36,768 bases of DNA from Eubacteriales Family XIII. Incertae Sedis bacterium. Lineage in GTDB: Bacteria > Bacillota > Clostridia > Peptostreptococcales > Anaerovoracaceae. The stretch covers positions 1 to 36,768 of the forward strand of contig JAISNR010000114.1 in NCBI GenBank assembly GCA_031276135.1, given 5' to 3'. Below, piece after piece: positions 18,025 through 25,911 of the stretch. Below the pieces are notes generated by a model that worked only from the letters and a program-made list of their open reading frames with translations, ran no database searches and had not been told where the DNA came from. The position numbers were made by a program, and so were the translations under genes. Position 1 is the stretch's first letter; each line of letters opens with the position of its first letter.

Positions 18025-19701
18025 ATGCCCGAAGAAACCGCCGGCGCGCGATACGCCGCTTCTTTCGCGGAGCAGTTTACCCTGCGCGCCGTACTCATCG
18101 GCTGTCTGGGTTGCGTCGTGCTCACGATGAGCTCCATGTACGTCGCCCTGAAGCTCGGCGCCCTGCCTTGGCCCATCATATTCGTCGCCCTGACTTCCAT
18201 GTTTCTGCTGAAGCTTCTGGGGCATTCCAATCTGAACGAGATCAACGTCACCCACACCATCATGTCCGCAGGCGCCATGACCGCGGGCGGGCTCGCCTTT
18301 ACCGTGCCCGGCATGTTCATGCTCGACAGGGGCGCGCGGCTCGACATGCCGCGCCTGCTTCTCGTCGTCTTGGGCGGCGTCGTCCTCGGCCTGATCTTTA
18401 CGGCATTGATACGCAAGTATTTCATCGTCACCAAAGAACTGGCCTATCCCATGGGTCGGGCGGCGGCGGAAACGCTGCGCGCGGGCGACGCGGGCGGCGG
18501 CAAGTCCGCCGCGCTGTTCGCATCCCTCGGCTTGGCCGGCCTGTTCACCTTCGTGCGGGACGGCATCCCCGCCATCCCGCGCTTCGGGGGAAGGACCGTC
18601 ATTCCCGCCGCGTTTTTCAGCGGGAGGATGCAGGCCTACGGCTCGGCGGGCGGCATATGGCTGTCGCCCATGCTCATCTCCGTCGGCTACATCGTCGGGC
18701 CGCTCGCCGTGGGCGTGTGGTTCGCCGGGGCGCTGATCGGCGACGCGGGCATTTTGATCGGCGGCGTCGCGTCCGGCCTGCTCGACGCGGCTTCGGCGGC
18801 CGCGATCAAGTCCTCTCTCGGCATAGGTCTGATGGTCGGAACCGGCGTCGGCATCATCGCGAAGGGCATACTGCCGAAAGCGCGCGAGATCTTCGGCCCG
18901 ATGTTCAGCCGGACGGCCATGTCGGACGGAATCGTGAACCTGCGCTTCGCGCCGGCGGTCATGGTTCTGCTCGCGGTCGTGTTCACCTTTCCGTGCGGCA
19001 TGGGACCCCTGCCGAGCATCGTCACGATACTCGGCGTCTGGCTTGCGACGGCGATGTCGGCGCAGGTGGTGGGGCAGTCCGGCATCAATCCGATGGAAAT
19101 ATTCGGGATAATCGTGTTGCTCGCGGCCAAGGCCCTGTCCGGATTGGAGCATGCGCAGGCGTTCTTCGTGGCGGCCGCCGTCGCGGTCGCCTGCGGGCTC
19201 GTCGGCGATGTCATGAACGATTTTAAGGCGGGCGCCATTCTCGGGACGGATCCGAAGGCCCAATGGCTGGGCGAGTGCATCGGGGGCGTCGTCGGCGCGT
19301 TTTTGTCCGTCGGCGTGTTTGCCGTCATCCTGAAGGCATACGGGCCTGCGGCCTTCGGCGATCCCGAGCTGTTCGCCGCGCCGCAGGCCGGCGCCGTCGC
19401 GGCCATGGTCGGCGGCATTCCGCACGTGCCGGCCTTTGTCGTCGGCTTGCTCGCGGCCTGCGCGCTCTATGTGGCGGGCTTTCCCGTCATGACCCTTGGC
19501 CTCGGCGTATACCTGCCCTTCTACCTCTCGGCCACCGCGTTTCTCGGCGGGCTGTTGCGGCCGATCGCGCGGAGGCTCGCGCCGGAGTGGGAGCGGGGCG
19601 GAACGGGCCTCATCATCGCGTCCGGCCTGCTCGGCGGCGAGGCGGTCGTCGGCGTGCTGATCGCGCTGTGCCGGGCCGTATCCGGCTTCGCGGCCATGTA
19701 G
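18025..19701 (+). CDS. OPT-family transporter (oligopeptide or metal-chelate)
   Basis: Polytopic membrane protein of 558 residues with about 13-15 hydrophobic segments. The N-terminal block LTMSSMYVALKLGALPWPI and LNEINVTHTIMSAGAMTAGGLAFTVPG (in two adjoining pieces) is characteristic of the OPT family. AYPMGRAAAETLRAGD and VGDVMNDFKAGAILGTDPKAQ follow; the latter resembles the family's internal GxxxDxxxxxKxG signature. OPT members move small peptides or metal-chelate complexes, driven by protons; the bacterial substrates are mostly unknown. The ATG at 18025 follows AAGGAGA. The gene downstream (19828) encodes an S58-type aminopeptidase, so uptake and cleavage of a peptide is an attractive but unproven pairing. 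Confidence 0.85.
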   Translation: MPEETAGARYAASFAEQFTLRAVLIGCLGCVVLTMSSMYVALKLGALPWPIIFVALTSMFLLKLLGHSNLNEINVTHTIMSAGAMTAGGLAFTVPGMFMLDRGARLDMPRLLLVVLGGVVLGLIFTALIRKYFIVTKELAYPMGRAAAETLRAGDAGGGKSAALFASLGLAGLFTFVRDGIPAIPRFGGRTVIPAAFFSGRMQAYGSAGGIWLSPMLISVGYIVGPLAVGVWFAGALIGDAGILIGGVASGLLDAASAAAIKSSLGIGLMVGTGVGIIAKGILPKAREIFGPMFSRTAMSDGIVNLRFAPAVMVLLAVVFTFPCGMGPLPSIVTILGVWLATAMSAQVVGQSGINPMEIFGIIVLLAAKALSGLEHAQAFFVAAAVAVACGLVGDVMNDFKAGAILGTDPKAQWLGECIGGVVGAFLSVGVFAVILKAYGPAAFGDPELFAAPQAGAVAAMVGGIPHVPAFVVGLLAACALYVAGFPVMTLGLGVYLPFYLSATAFLGGLLRPIARRLAPEWERGGTGLIIASGLLGGEAVVGVLIALCRAVSGFAAM

Positions 19702-19827
19702 TCGCGCCGGGCGTGGAGGGCGTGGGACCGCTCCGCTCCGCCGTCGGAAGGGTCGTTGTTTGCAATCTGTTCAACGATGCGAAAATGCGAAAATCAAGGG
19801 GCCGGATTCGGCCGGAAGGAGGCGGCG

Positions 19828-20820
19828 GTGGCGGAGATGCGGGAAGCGAAGGAGATCGGGATCGGCGAGATGGAGGGTTTTAAGATCGGCCATGCGCAGG
19901 ACGCGCGGGGCGCGACCGGCTGTACGGTCGTGCTCTGCGAGCGGGGCGCGTTCGCGGGCGTCGACGTTCGCGGGCGCGCGCCCGCCACGCGCGAAACGGA
20001 TCTGCTGCGCGCGGACAACACGGTGGAGCGCGTGCACGCGGTCATGCTGTCGGGCGGCAGCGCGTTCGGCCTCGACGCCTGCGCGGGGGCGATGGCCTTC
20101 CTCGAGGAGCGGGGGATCGGCTTCAATGCGGGCGTCGCGATCGTTCCCATCGTCTGCGGCGCGTCGCTGTTCGATCTCATTGTCGGCGACGCGAAGGCGC
20201 GGCCGGACAAGGCCATGGGTTACGCCGCCTGCGAGAACGCGGGCAGGGCTGTGCCGGCGGAGGGCAACGTCGGCGCGGGGACCGGCGCGACCGTCGGCAA
20301 ATACCTCGGGCCGGCGCGCATGATGAAGTCGGGTCTCGGAATTTACGCGATGCGGGCAGGGGATGTGAAGTGCGGCGCGGTCGTCGCCGTGAACGCGCTC
20401 GGCGACGTGTTCGACGCGGACACGGGGCAAGCGATCGCGGGGCTTTTGAACGAGGACGGCACGGCCCTCGCCTGCACGGAGCGGCGCATGTACGCGGAGA
20501 TGGGCGCGCGCAGGGAGGTGTTCGCGGGCAATACGACGCTTGCTTGCGTCCTGACGAACGCGCGGCTCACAAAGGCGGAGGCGGGCCGGCTGGCTTCTGC
20601 GGCGCACAACGGCTTCGCCCGCGCGATTCGGCCCGTCCACACCTCGGCGGACGGCGACGCGATCTTCGCGCTGGGCACGGGGGACGCGGAAGCGTCCCCG
20701 GACGCTTTGGGTTCGCTGGCCGCTTTGGTCACGGCGCGCGCCGTCGCGCGCGCCGCGCGCGCCGCGCAGTCGGCCTACGGGTTGATCGGCGCGGCGGGGC
20801 TTTCGCCCCGGGACCGCTAG
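19828..20820 (+). CDS. P1/S58 family peptidase (DmpA-like, self-cleaving Ntn-type)
   Basis: Predicted aminopeptidase or amide hydrolase of the DmpA/NylC family, which matures by cutting itself before a nucleophilic Ser or Thr. It has 330 residues. [19 protein letters not shown] is near the start. [28 protein letters not shown], and [16 protein letters not shown] follow. [18 protein letters not shown] carries the expected cleavage point Asn235|Thr236. [15 protein letters not shown] is the C-terminal signature. GTG 19828 is chosen because AAGGAGG (19816-19822) is 5 bases upstream; ATG 19837 is the alternative. A small hairpin (19800-19813) sits just before the ribosome-binding site. It lies 126 bases after the OPT gene in the same direction. 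Its stop shares CTAG with ilvD on the other strand. Confidence 0.9.
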   Translation: MAEMREAKEIGIGEMEGFKIGHAQDARGATGCTVVLCERGAFAGVDVRGRAPATRETDLLRADNTVERVHAVMLSGGSAFGLDACAGAMAFLEERGIGFNAGVAIVPIVCGASLFDLIVGDAKARPDKAMGYAACENAGRAVPAEGNVGAGTGATVGKYLGPARMMKSGLGIYAMRAGDVKCGAVVAVNALGDVFDADTGQAIAGLLNEDGTALACTERRMYAEMGARREVFAGNTTLACVLTNARLTKAEAGRLASAAHNGFARAIRPVHTSADGDAIFALGTGDAEASPDALGSLAALVTARAVARAARAAQSAYGLIGAAGLSPRDR

Positions 20821-22490
20821 CGCAGCACCGCACCCGTGTTCGCGGAATCGACGAGCCGCGCGTAGCGCGCGAGGTAGCCCGTCTTGACCTTGGGCTCGGG
20901 CAGCGTGAAGGCCGCTTTGCGCCGCGCGAGCTCTTCGTCGCTGAGCGACACGCTGAGGCTTCTGGCCGGGATGTCGATGTGGATCACGTCGCCGTCGCGC
21001 AGGAGGCCGATCGGCCCGCCGTTCATGGCCTCCGGCGAGATGTGGCCTATGGACGCGCCTCTGGACGCGCCGGAAAACCTGCCGTCCGTCAGCAGCGCCA
21101 CGTCCTTGTCGAGTCCCATGCCGGCGATCGAGGAAGTGGGGGAGAGCATCTCGCGCATGCCGGGTCCGCCCCTCGGGCCCTCGTAGCGGATCACGATCAC
21201 GTCGCCCTTTTTGATCTTCCTGTCCCAGATGGCCGCGCTGGCTTCCTCCTCGGAGTCGAACACGACGGCCGGCCCCGAGTGCCTGAGCATCTCCTCTGCG
21301 ACCGCGGATTCCTTCACGACCGCGCCGTCCGGCGCCAGATTGCCGCGCAGGATCGCGAGTCCGCCCCTGTTTCGGTAGGGATCGTCCGCGGAGCGTATGA
21401 CGGAGCTGTCCGCGACGGGCGTGTTCGCCGTGTTTTCGCCGACGGTGGCGCCCGTGACGGTCATGCAACTCTTGTGAATCAGTCCCTTTTTTGATAATTC
21501 ATGGATGATTGCGGGGATGCCGCCGGCCCGGTGCAGATCCTCCATGTGGTGGACGCCGCTCGGACTCAGCTTCGCGATGTAGGGCGTCCGTTCGCTGAGC
21601 TTGTCGAAGAGCGAGAGCTTGAGCGCGAATCCGGCCTCGTGCGCGATGGCCGGGAGGTGGAGCACGGTGTTCGTGGAGCCGGCCATGGCCATGTCCACGG
21701 TGATCGCGTTCTCGAAGGCCTCCCGCGTCAGGATGTCGCGGGGACGGATGTTTCTTCTGAGCATTTCCATGACGCGCAGGCCTGCGGCCTTGGCGAGGCG
21801 GATGCGTTCGCCGCTGTCGCAGAGGGCCGTTCCGTTCCAAGGCAGGCCCATGCCGAGGGCCTCGGTCAGGCAGTTCATGCTGTTCGCCGTGAACAGGCCG
21901 GAGCAGGAACCGCAGCCCGGGCAGGCTTCCTCCGCGACGCGCTCCAGTTCCTCCTCCGTGCAGCCGCCGTTTCGGTAGATGCCGATCTGCTCCATGATGC
22001 TGTTGAAGTCGAGCGTCCTGCCGCCCATGAAGCCCGCGCGCATGGGGCCGCCGCTGACGAGGACGGCCGGGATGTTGAGGCGCGCGGCGGCCATCAGCAT
22101 CCCCGGCACGATCTTGTCGCAGTTCGGTATCAGCACGAGCCCGTCGAAGCGATGCGCGACGGTCATGGCTTCGATGGAATCGCAGATCAGCTCGCGGCTC
22201 GCGAGGGGATACTTCATGCCCTCGTGACCCATGGCGACGCCGTCGCATATGCCTATGGCCGGGAATTCGACGGGCGTGCCGCCGGCCAGCAGCACACCCT
22301 TTTTCGCGGCCTCAGCGACGCGGTCGAGCAGCAGGTGCCCGGGCACGATCTCGTTCTGCGAATTGACGATTCCGATCAAAGGACGGTCGATTTCCTCGCG
22401 CACATAACCCATGCCGTAGAGCAGGGCGCGCGTCGATGCGCCCGCCGGCCCCTTCTTGATCCTGTCGCTGCCAAAACTTGCGTCGTTCAT
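20817..22490 (-). CDS. ilvD: Dihydroxy-acid dehydratase
   Basis: Dehydrates dihydroxy-isovalerate and -methylvalerate in valine, isoleucine and leucine synthesis; an iron-sulfur enzyme of the cytoplasm. It has 557 residues, normal for the family. [69 protein letters not shown] and [20 protein letters not shown] are all present, with the Cys of the cluster in the third and fourth blocks. I start at ATG 22490, which follows GAGGAGG on the minus strand. The frame extends to 22541, but those 17 extra residues lack a ribosome-binding site and are not in the family. Its own promoter lies at 22570-22598. No other ilv or leu gene is nearby. Confidence 0.97.
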   Translation of the reverse strand: MNDASFGSDRIKKGPAGASTRALLYGMGYVREEIDRPLIGIVNSQNEIVPGHLLLDRVAEAAKKGVLLAGGTPVEFPAIGICDGVAMGHEGMKYPLASRELICDSIEAMTVAHRFDGLVLIPNCDKIVPGMLMAAARLNIPAVLVSGGPMRAGFMGGRTLDFNSIMEQIGIYRNGGCTEEELERVAEEACPGCGSCSGLFTANSMNCLTEALGMGLPWNGTALCDSGERIRLAKAAGLRVMEMLRRNIRPRDILTREAFENAITVDMAMAGSTNTVLHLPAIAHEAGFALKLSLFDKLSERTPYIAKLSPSGVHHMEDLHRAGGIPAIIHELSKKGLIHKSCMTVTGATVGENTANTPVADSSVIRSADDPYRNRGGLAILRGNLAPDGAVVKESAVAEEMLRHSGPAVVFDSEEEASAAIWDRKIKKGDVIVIRYEGPRGGPGMREMLSPTSSIAGMGLDKDVALLTDGRFSGASRGASIGHISPEAMNGGPIGLLRDGDVIHIDIPARSLSVSLSDEELARRKAAFTLPEPKVKTGYLARYARLVDSANTGAVLR

Positions 22491-22561
22491 AAAGCGGTTC
22501 CTCCTCACATGTATCCCGATTGCGTTTCCGTTGCGCGGCAAGACCGCCGCCGGTTTTCTGT

Positions 22562-22571
22562 ATAGCGCTAT
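22562..22571. promoter_or_regulatory. Palindrome at the ilvD transcript start (candidate operator)
   Basis: ATAGCGCTAT is a perfect 10-base palindrome that overlaps the first bases of the predicted ilvD transcript and touches its -10 box. Its position suits a repressor site, but no regulator is known. Confidence 0.3.
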
Positions 22572-22598
22572 TATACATCAAAGGAGGGGCGGAGTCAA
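22570..22598 (-). promoter_or_regulatory. Sigma-A type promoter of ilvD
   Basis: On the minus strand TTGACT (22598-22593), a 17-base spacer, and perfect TATAAT (22575-22570). The predicted start is near 22563, giving a leader of about 73 nt. Confidence 0.8.
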
Positions 22599-22632
22599 AA
22601 TTGCCTTCGGTTGCCAATCGTTAAAAAAAGCG

Positions 22633-22661
22633 TTGAAAAACGCGGGCAACAGTGATATAGT
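22633..22661 (+). promoter_or_regulatory. Promoter of the DUF1292 gene
   Basis: TTGAAA (22633-22638), 17 bases, TATAGT (22656-22661) with a TGn extension at 22653-22655. The start is near 22668, leaving a leader of about 39 nt. It is divergent from the ilvD promoter. Confidence 0.75.
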
Positions 22662-22706
22662 GATACTGCAAGACAGGAACAGACCTTTAAGAGGAGGAAA
22701 ATTTTT

Positions 22707-22997
22707 ATGTCGGACAGCAGCAGCAACACCTATCAACCCGATGAATCCGAATTTATCACGCTGGAATTCGATGACGGGCTGACGGTCGAGTGCGAGATCA
22801 TGGGCGTATTCGATTTTGAGGACAAGGAATACATCGCGCTCATCCCCGATGACGGTTCGGACGATGTATACATCTACGGCTACAGAGAGGTCAGCGACGA
22901 CGAGTTCGAATTGATCGATATTTTGGACGACGATGAATTCGAACGGGTTATCGAAGAATTTGAGCAGTTGACCGACAACATCGACGATGTTGAGTGA
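22707..22997 (+). CDS. DUF1292 domain protein (YrzB-like)
   Basis: A small, strongly acidic protein of 96 residues. The core ITLEFDDGLTVECEIMGVFD and KEYIALIPDD..DVYIYGYRE, then FELIDILDDDEFERVIEEFEQL, matches the DUF1292 family, widespread in Firmicutes and often next to yqgF or alaS. The function is unknown. ATG 22707 follows GAGGAGG with an A/T-rich spacer identical to that of the gene at 32246. It has its own promoter and is followed after 90 bases by the flavoprotein gene at 23088. The usual neighbours of this family are missing here. Confidence 0.9.
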   Translation: MSDSSSNTYQPDESEFITLEFDDGLTVECEIMGVFDFEDKEYIALIPDDGSDDVYIYGYREVSDDEFELIDILDDDEFERVIEEFEQLTDNIDDVE

Positions 22998-23087
22998 GTT
23001 TTCGTTCCAAAATTTCGCGTGTACGCGGCTTTCGCACGGGATTTTTGTTCGGGCGAAGGGGGTTTGCATTGCGCGGGAGGCGCGGGA

Positions 23088-24470
23088 ATGAAGGACTATG
23101 ATGTGATCATAGTCGGCGCGGGCGCGAGCGGCGTCTATGCGTCTTATGAATTGAACAAGCTGAAATGCAGAGCGCGCGTGCTTTTGATCGATCGGGGCAT
23201 GCGGCTCGAAAAGCGGATCTGTCCCATCAAGTCGGGCGCGACCCCTGTCTGCGTCAAATGCGATCCCTGCCACATCATGAACGGCTACGGCGGCGCGGGG
23301 ACCCTGTCGGACGGAAAGTACAACATCACGACGAAGTTCGGCGGCGATCTGCACAGCCATGTGGGTCCGGGCGAAGCCATGCGCCTTATGGAATACGTGG
23401 ACGAGGTCCTCTGCGGCTTTGGCGGCGCGGAGGCCAGGCTGTATTCCACGGCGGAATCCGATTTAAAGACCGTGGCGCTCCAAAACAACCTGCATCTGCT
23501 CGACGCAAAGGTACGGCATCTCGGCACGGACAGGAACATGCGCATATTGGAAAGGATCTTCGATTACACGAAGGATGGCGTCGAGATGCTCTTTGAGCGC
23601 ACGGTGACCGACGTGACCCGTGCGGACGGCGGCTTTGAGATCGAAACCGACCGCGGCGAATCGTTTCGCTGCAAGGACCTGTTGCTGGCGTCCGGGCGCT
23701 CCGGTTCCAAATGGGTGTCGGGCGTCTGCCGGAAGTTCGGCGTCGCCATGAAGAGCAACCGCGTGGACATCGGCGTCCGCGTGGAACTTCCGGCCGAGAT
23801 ATTCAAGCACATCACGGACGAGGTGTACGAGAGCAAAATCGTCTACAAGACCGACAAGTACAACGATATGGTGCGGACCTTCTGCATGAACCCCTGCGGG
23901 GAGGTGGTCGCGGAGAACACGAACGGCATCGTCACGGTGAACGGACACAGCTACGCCGATCCGCGTCTGCACACGCCGAACACGAATTTTGCGCTTCTGG
24001 TTTCCAACAAGTTCACCGAGCCCTTCAAGAACAGCAACGAGTACGGCGAATCCATCGCGCGCCTTTCGAATATGCTGGGCGGCGGTGTGCTGCTGCAACG
24101 CTTCGGCGATCTGATCAAGGGCCGGCGCAGCAGTGCGAAGCGCATGGAAAAGTCGTTCACCGTTCCGACGCTGAAGGCGACGCCCGGCGATCTGAGCTTG
24201 GTCATCCCCAAGCGCCAGCTCGACAACATCATCGAGATGATCTACGCGCTCGACAAGATCGCCCCGGGCACCGCGAACGAGGACACCCTGCTCTACGGCG
24301 TCGAGGTCAAATTTTACAATTCGGAGGTCGAAGTGGACGGCAATCTCGAAACGGCCGTCAAGGGTTTGTATGCCATCGGCGACGGCTCGGGCGTGACGCA
24401 TTCCCTGTCGCAGGCTTCCGCGAGCGGCGTGTGGGTCGCGCGGCGGCTGGCCGAGAAGTACGGCGCCTAG
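23088..24470 (+). CDS. FAD-dependent oxidoreductase, COG2509-like (short form)
   Basis: A flavoprotein of 460 residues. The FAD site VIIVGAGASGVYAS lies at residues 6-19. MNGYGGAGTLSDGKYNITTK (about 64-83) is the COG2509-type signature, and AIGDGSGVTHSLSQASASGV near the C-terminus closes the cofactor site. Unlike the long paralog at 4830 it lacks the N-terminal domain. It instead carries Cys45 and a Cys55-x2-Cys58-x2-Cys61 cluster directly before the signature, which might bind a metal or take part in redox chemistry. ATG 23088 follows GGGAGG (23075-23080). The longer frame from 23019 has no ribosome-binding site. The substrate is unknown. Its stop is followed by a minus-strand tRNA gene and its terminator. 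Confidence 0.85.
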   Translation: MKDYDVIIVGAGASGVYASYELNKLKCRARVLLIDRGMRLEKRICPIKSGATPVCVKCDPCHIMNGYGGAGTLSDGKYNITTKFGGDLHSHVGPGEAMRLMEYVDEVLCGFGGAEARLYSTAESDLKTVALQNNLHLLDAKVRHLGTDRNMRILERIFDYTKDGVEMLFERTVTDVTRADGGFEIETDRGESFRCKDLLLASGRSGSKWVSGVCRKFGVAMKSNRVDIGVRVELPAEIFKHITDEVYESKIVYKTDKYNDMVRTFCMNPCGEVVAENTNGIVTVNGHSYADPRLHTPNTNFALLVSNKFTEPFKNSNEYGESIARLSNMLGGGVLLQRFGDLIKGRRSSAKRMEKSFTVPTLKATPGDLSLVIPKRQLDNIIEMIYALDKIAPGTANEDTLLYGVEVKFYNSEVEVDGNLETAVKGLYAIGDGSGVTHSLSQASASGVWVARRLAEKYGA

Positions 24471-24484
24471 CGCCGCCCGGCAAA

Positions 24485-24513
24485 AACGTCGAAGCCCCCG
24501 CTTTCGCGAGGGC
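24485..24513 (-). terminator. Intrinsic terminator of tRNA-Leu
   Basis: Read on the minus strand: GCCCTCGC (24513-24506), loop GAAA, GCGGGGGC (24501-24494), then TTCGACGTTTTT. The eight-pair stem (one T-G) and T-rich tail lie 26 bases after the tRNA 3' end. Confidence 0.75.
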
Positions 24514-24538
24514 CGGGATCGGCATCTTGGTTCATTGT

Positions 24539-24625
24539 TGGTGCAGGCAAGAGGACTCGAACCTCCATGAAGTAACCCTCACACGGACCTGAACCGTGCG
24601 CGTCTGCCAGTTCCGCCATGCCTGC
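24539..24625 (-). tRNA. tRNA-Leu, anticodon CAG
   Basis: 87 nt including an encoded CCA (24541-24539). The acceptor stem is GCAGGCA/TGCCTGC, perfect over seven pairs. TGGCGGAACTGGCAGACGC is the Leu-type D region. The anticodon arm is CACGG-TTCAGGT-CCGTG with anticodon CAG. A long variable arm GAGGGTTACTTC and the T arm GGAGG-TTCGAGT-CCTCT follow. The long variable arm and A as discriminator base agree with tRNA-Leu. It reads CUG codons, which are very common in this G+C-rich DNA. It lies alone, antisense to its two protein-coding neighbours. Confidence 0.96.
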
Positions 24626-24643
24626 AAGATGTGCCGCTTATTC

Positions 24644-24672
24644 ATTATAAGATATTGCGCGGGGAAATGCAA
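24644..24672 (-). promoter_or_regulatory. Promoter of tRNA-Leu
   Basis: On the minus strand TTGCAT (24672-24667), 17 bases, perfect TATAAT (24649-24644). The start would be near 24637, a dozen bases before the tRNA. The -35 box lies 35 bases upstream of the reductase ATG on the opposite strand. Confidence 0.75.
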
Positions 24673-24706
24673 GAAAAAAATCCTGCGGACGAGAAGGAAA
24701 AAAATC

Positions 24707-25840
24707 ATGGAAAAATATCTCGGAGAACACATTCCCAAGCTGGGATTCGGGCTGATGCGCCTGCCGAAAATCGGAGAGGACATCGACTTGGAGCAGACCG
24801 CGGAGATGGTCGATCTGTTCTTGTCGGAGGGATTCTGTTACTTCGACACCTCGCGGGGCTATCCCGGTTCCGAGGCTGCGGCCAAGGCCGCCCTGGTGGA
24901 CCGGCATCCGCGCGACAGCTACCTGCTGGCGACGAAGTGTCCCGTCTGGGCGGTCAAGACCCGCGAGAAGGCGGAGCGCATGATCTATACGTCCCTGGAA
25001 CGCACGGGCGCCGGGTATTTTGACTTCTATCTGTTGCACAATTTGGGAGAAAATCGCAGCAAGGCCTTTGACGAGTACGATATGTGGAATTTTTTGGCGC
25101 GCAGAAAGGAGGAGGGCCTGATCAAGCATCTGGGCTTCTCCATTCACGACAAGGCGGACGCGCTGGACGCGGTCCTGACGGCGCACCCCGAGATGGAGTT
25201 CGTGCAGTTGCAGATCAACTACGCCGATTGGAGGGACCCTTGGGTGGAATCCGAGAAGTGCTATGCGGTCGCGCAGAAGCACGGCAAGCCGATCGTCATC
25301 ATGGAGCCGGTCAAGGGCGGGCGTCTTGCCGATCCGCCCCGGCAGGTCGCCGAGATCTTCAAGTCCGCCGATCCGGACGCATCCCTCGCCTCTTGGGCCC
25401 TCCGCTACGCGGCTTCCCTCGAAGGCGTGATCACGGTGCTCTCGGGCATGTCGAGTGTGGAGCAGGTGCGGGACAACGTTTCCGTCATGAAGCATTTCAA
25501 GCCCCTGACGGCGGAGGAACGCGCCGTGATCGAGCAAGCGGGCGGCATCCTCGCCGACATTCCCGCCATCCCCTGCACGTCCTGCGGATACTGCATGAAG
25601 GACTGCCCCAAGTCGATCGCCATCTACGGCATCTTTCAGGCTGCGAATCTGCTCAAGACCTACGGTGACGCGAAAGCCGCCAAGGGATCTTACGAGTGGA
25701 ATACCTCCGGCCTCAGTATGGGCAAGGCGTCCGATTGCATCGCGTGCGGAAGTTGCGAGGAGGCATGCCCGCAGCATATTTCCATCCGCGACGAGCTGAA
25801 AAAGGCCGCCGCGGATTTGGAGGTTCCCGCAAAGGCGTAG
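24707..25840 (+). CDS. Aldo/keto reductase with C-terminal 2x[4Fe-4S] domain
   Basis: A predicted cytoplasmic oxidoreductase of 377 residues. Residues 1-280 form the aldo/keto reductase barrel. LGFGLMRLP lies near the start, and the catalytic tetrad is Asp47, Tyr52, Lys77 and His111. The C-terminal part has two ferredoxin-type Cys sets: Cys290, 293, 296, 300 and Cys344, 347, 350, 354 (CTSCGYCMKDCP and CIACGSCEEACP). This fusion is common in Clostridia and other anaerobes; it probably links the NAD(P)H-type reaction to electron carriers, but no substrate is proven. ATG 24707 follows GAAGGA. The frame upstream to 24596 runs through the tRNA region and is not used. serS follows after 71 bases. 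Confidence 0.93.
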   Translation: MEKYLGEHIPKLGFGLMRLPKIGEDIDLEQTAEMVDLFLSEGFCYFDTSRGYPGSEAAAKAALVDRHPRDSYLLATKCPVWAVKTREKAERMIYTSLERTGAGYFDFYLLHNLGENRSKAFDEYDMWNFLARRKEEGLIKHLGFSIHDKADALDAVLTAHPEMEFVQLQINYADWRDPWVESEKCYAVAQKHGKPIVIMEPVKGGRLADPPRQVAEIFKSADPDASLASWALRYAASLEGVITVLSGMSSVEQVRDNVSVMKHFKPLTAEERAVIEQAGGILADIPAIPCTSCGYCMKDCPKSIAIYGIFQAANLLKTYGDAKAAKGSYEWNTSGLSMGKASDCIACGSCEEACPQHISIRDELKKAAADLEVPAKA

Positions 25841-25911
25841 TCTGCCGAAGGCGGGAACAAATTCTCGCACCAAAATCCATTTAACCACGCAGAAAGGACG
25901 TTTGAAGGCCC

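Noticed and set aside
20374..20409. Loss of the nucleophile in the S58-type peptidase ([11 protein letters not shown] read as the active-site strand)
   Set aside because: The correct equivalent is the later [11 protein letters not shown] block, which keeps Asn-Thr.
19771..21468. 565-codon minus-strand frame over the peptidase gene and the 3' part of ilvD
   Set aside because: It is in a different frame from ilvD, and both overlapped genes have intact signatures.
24539..24625. tRNA as a mobile-element attachment site
   Set aside because: No integrase, no repeated tRNA end and no phage genes on either side.
25841..25911. T-box leader before serS
   Set aside because: The gap is only 71 bases and has no T-box sequence or terminator.
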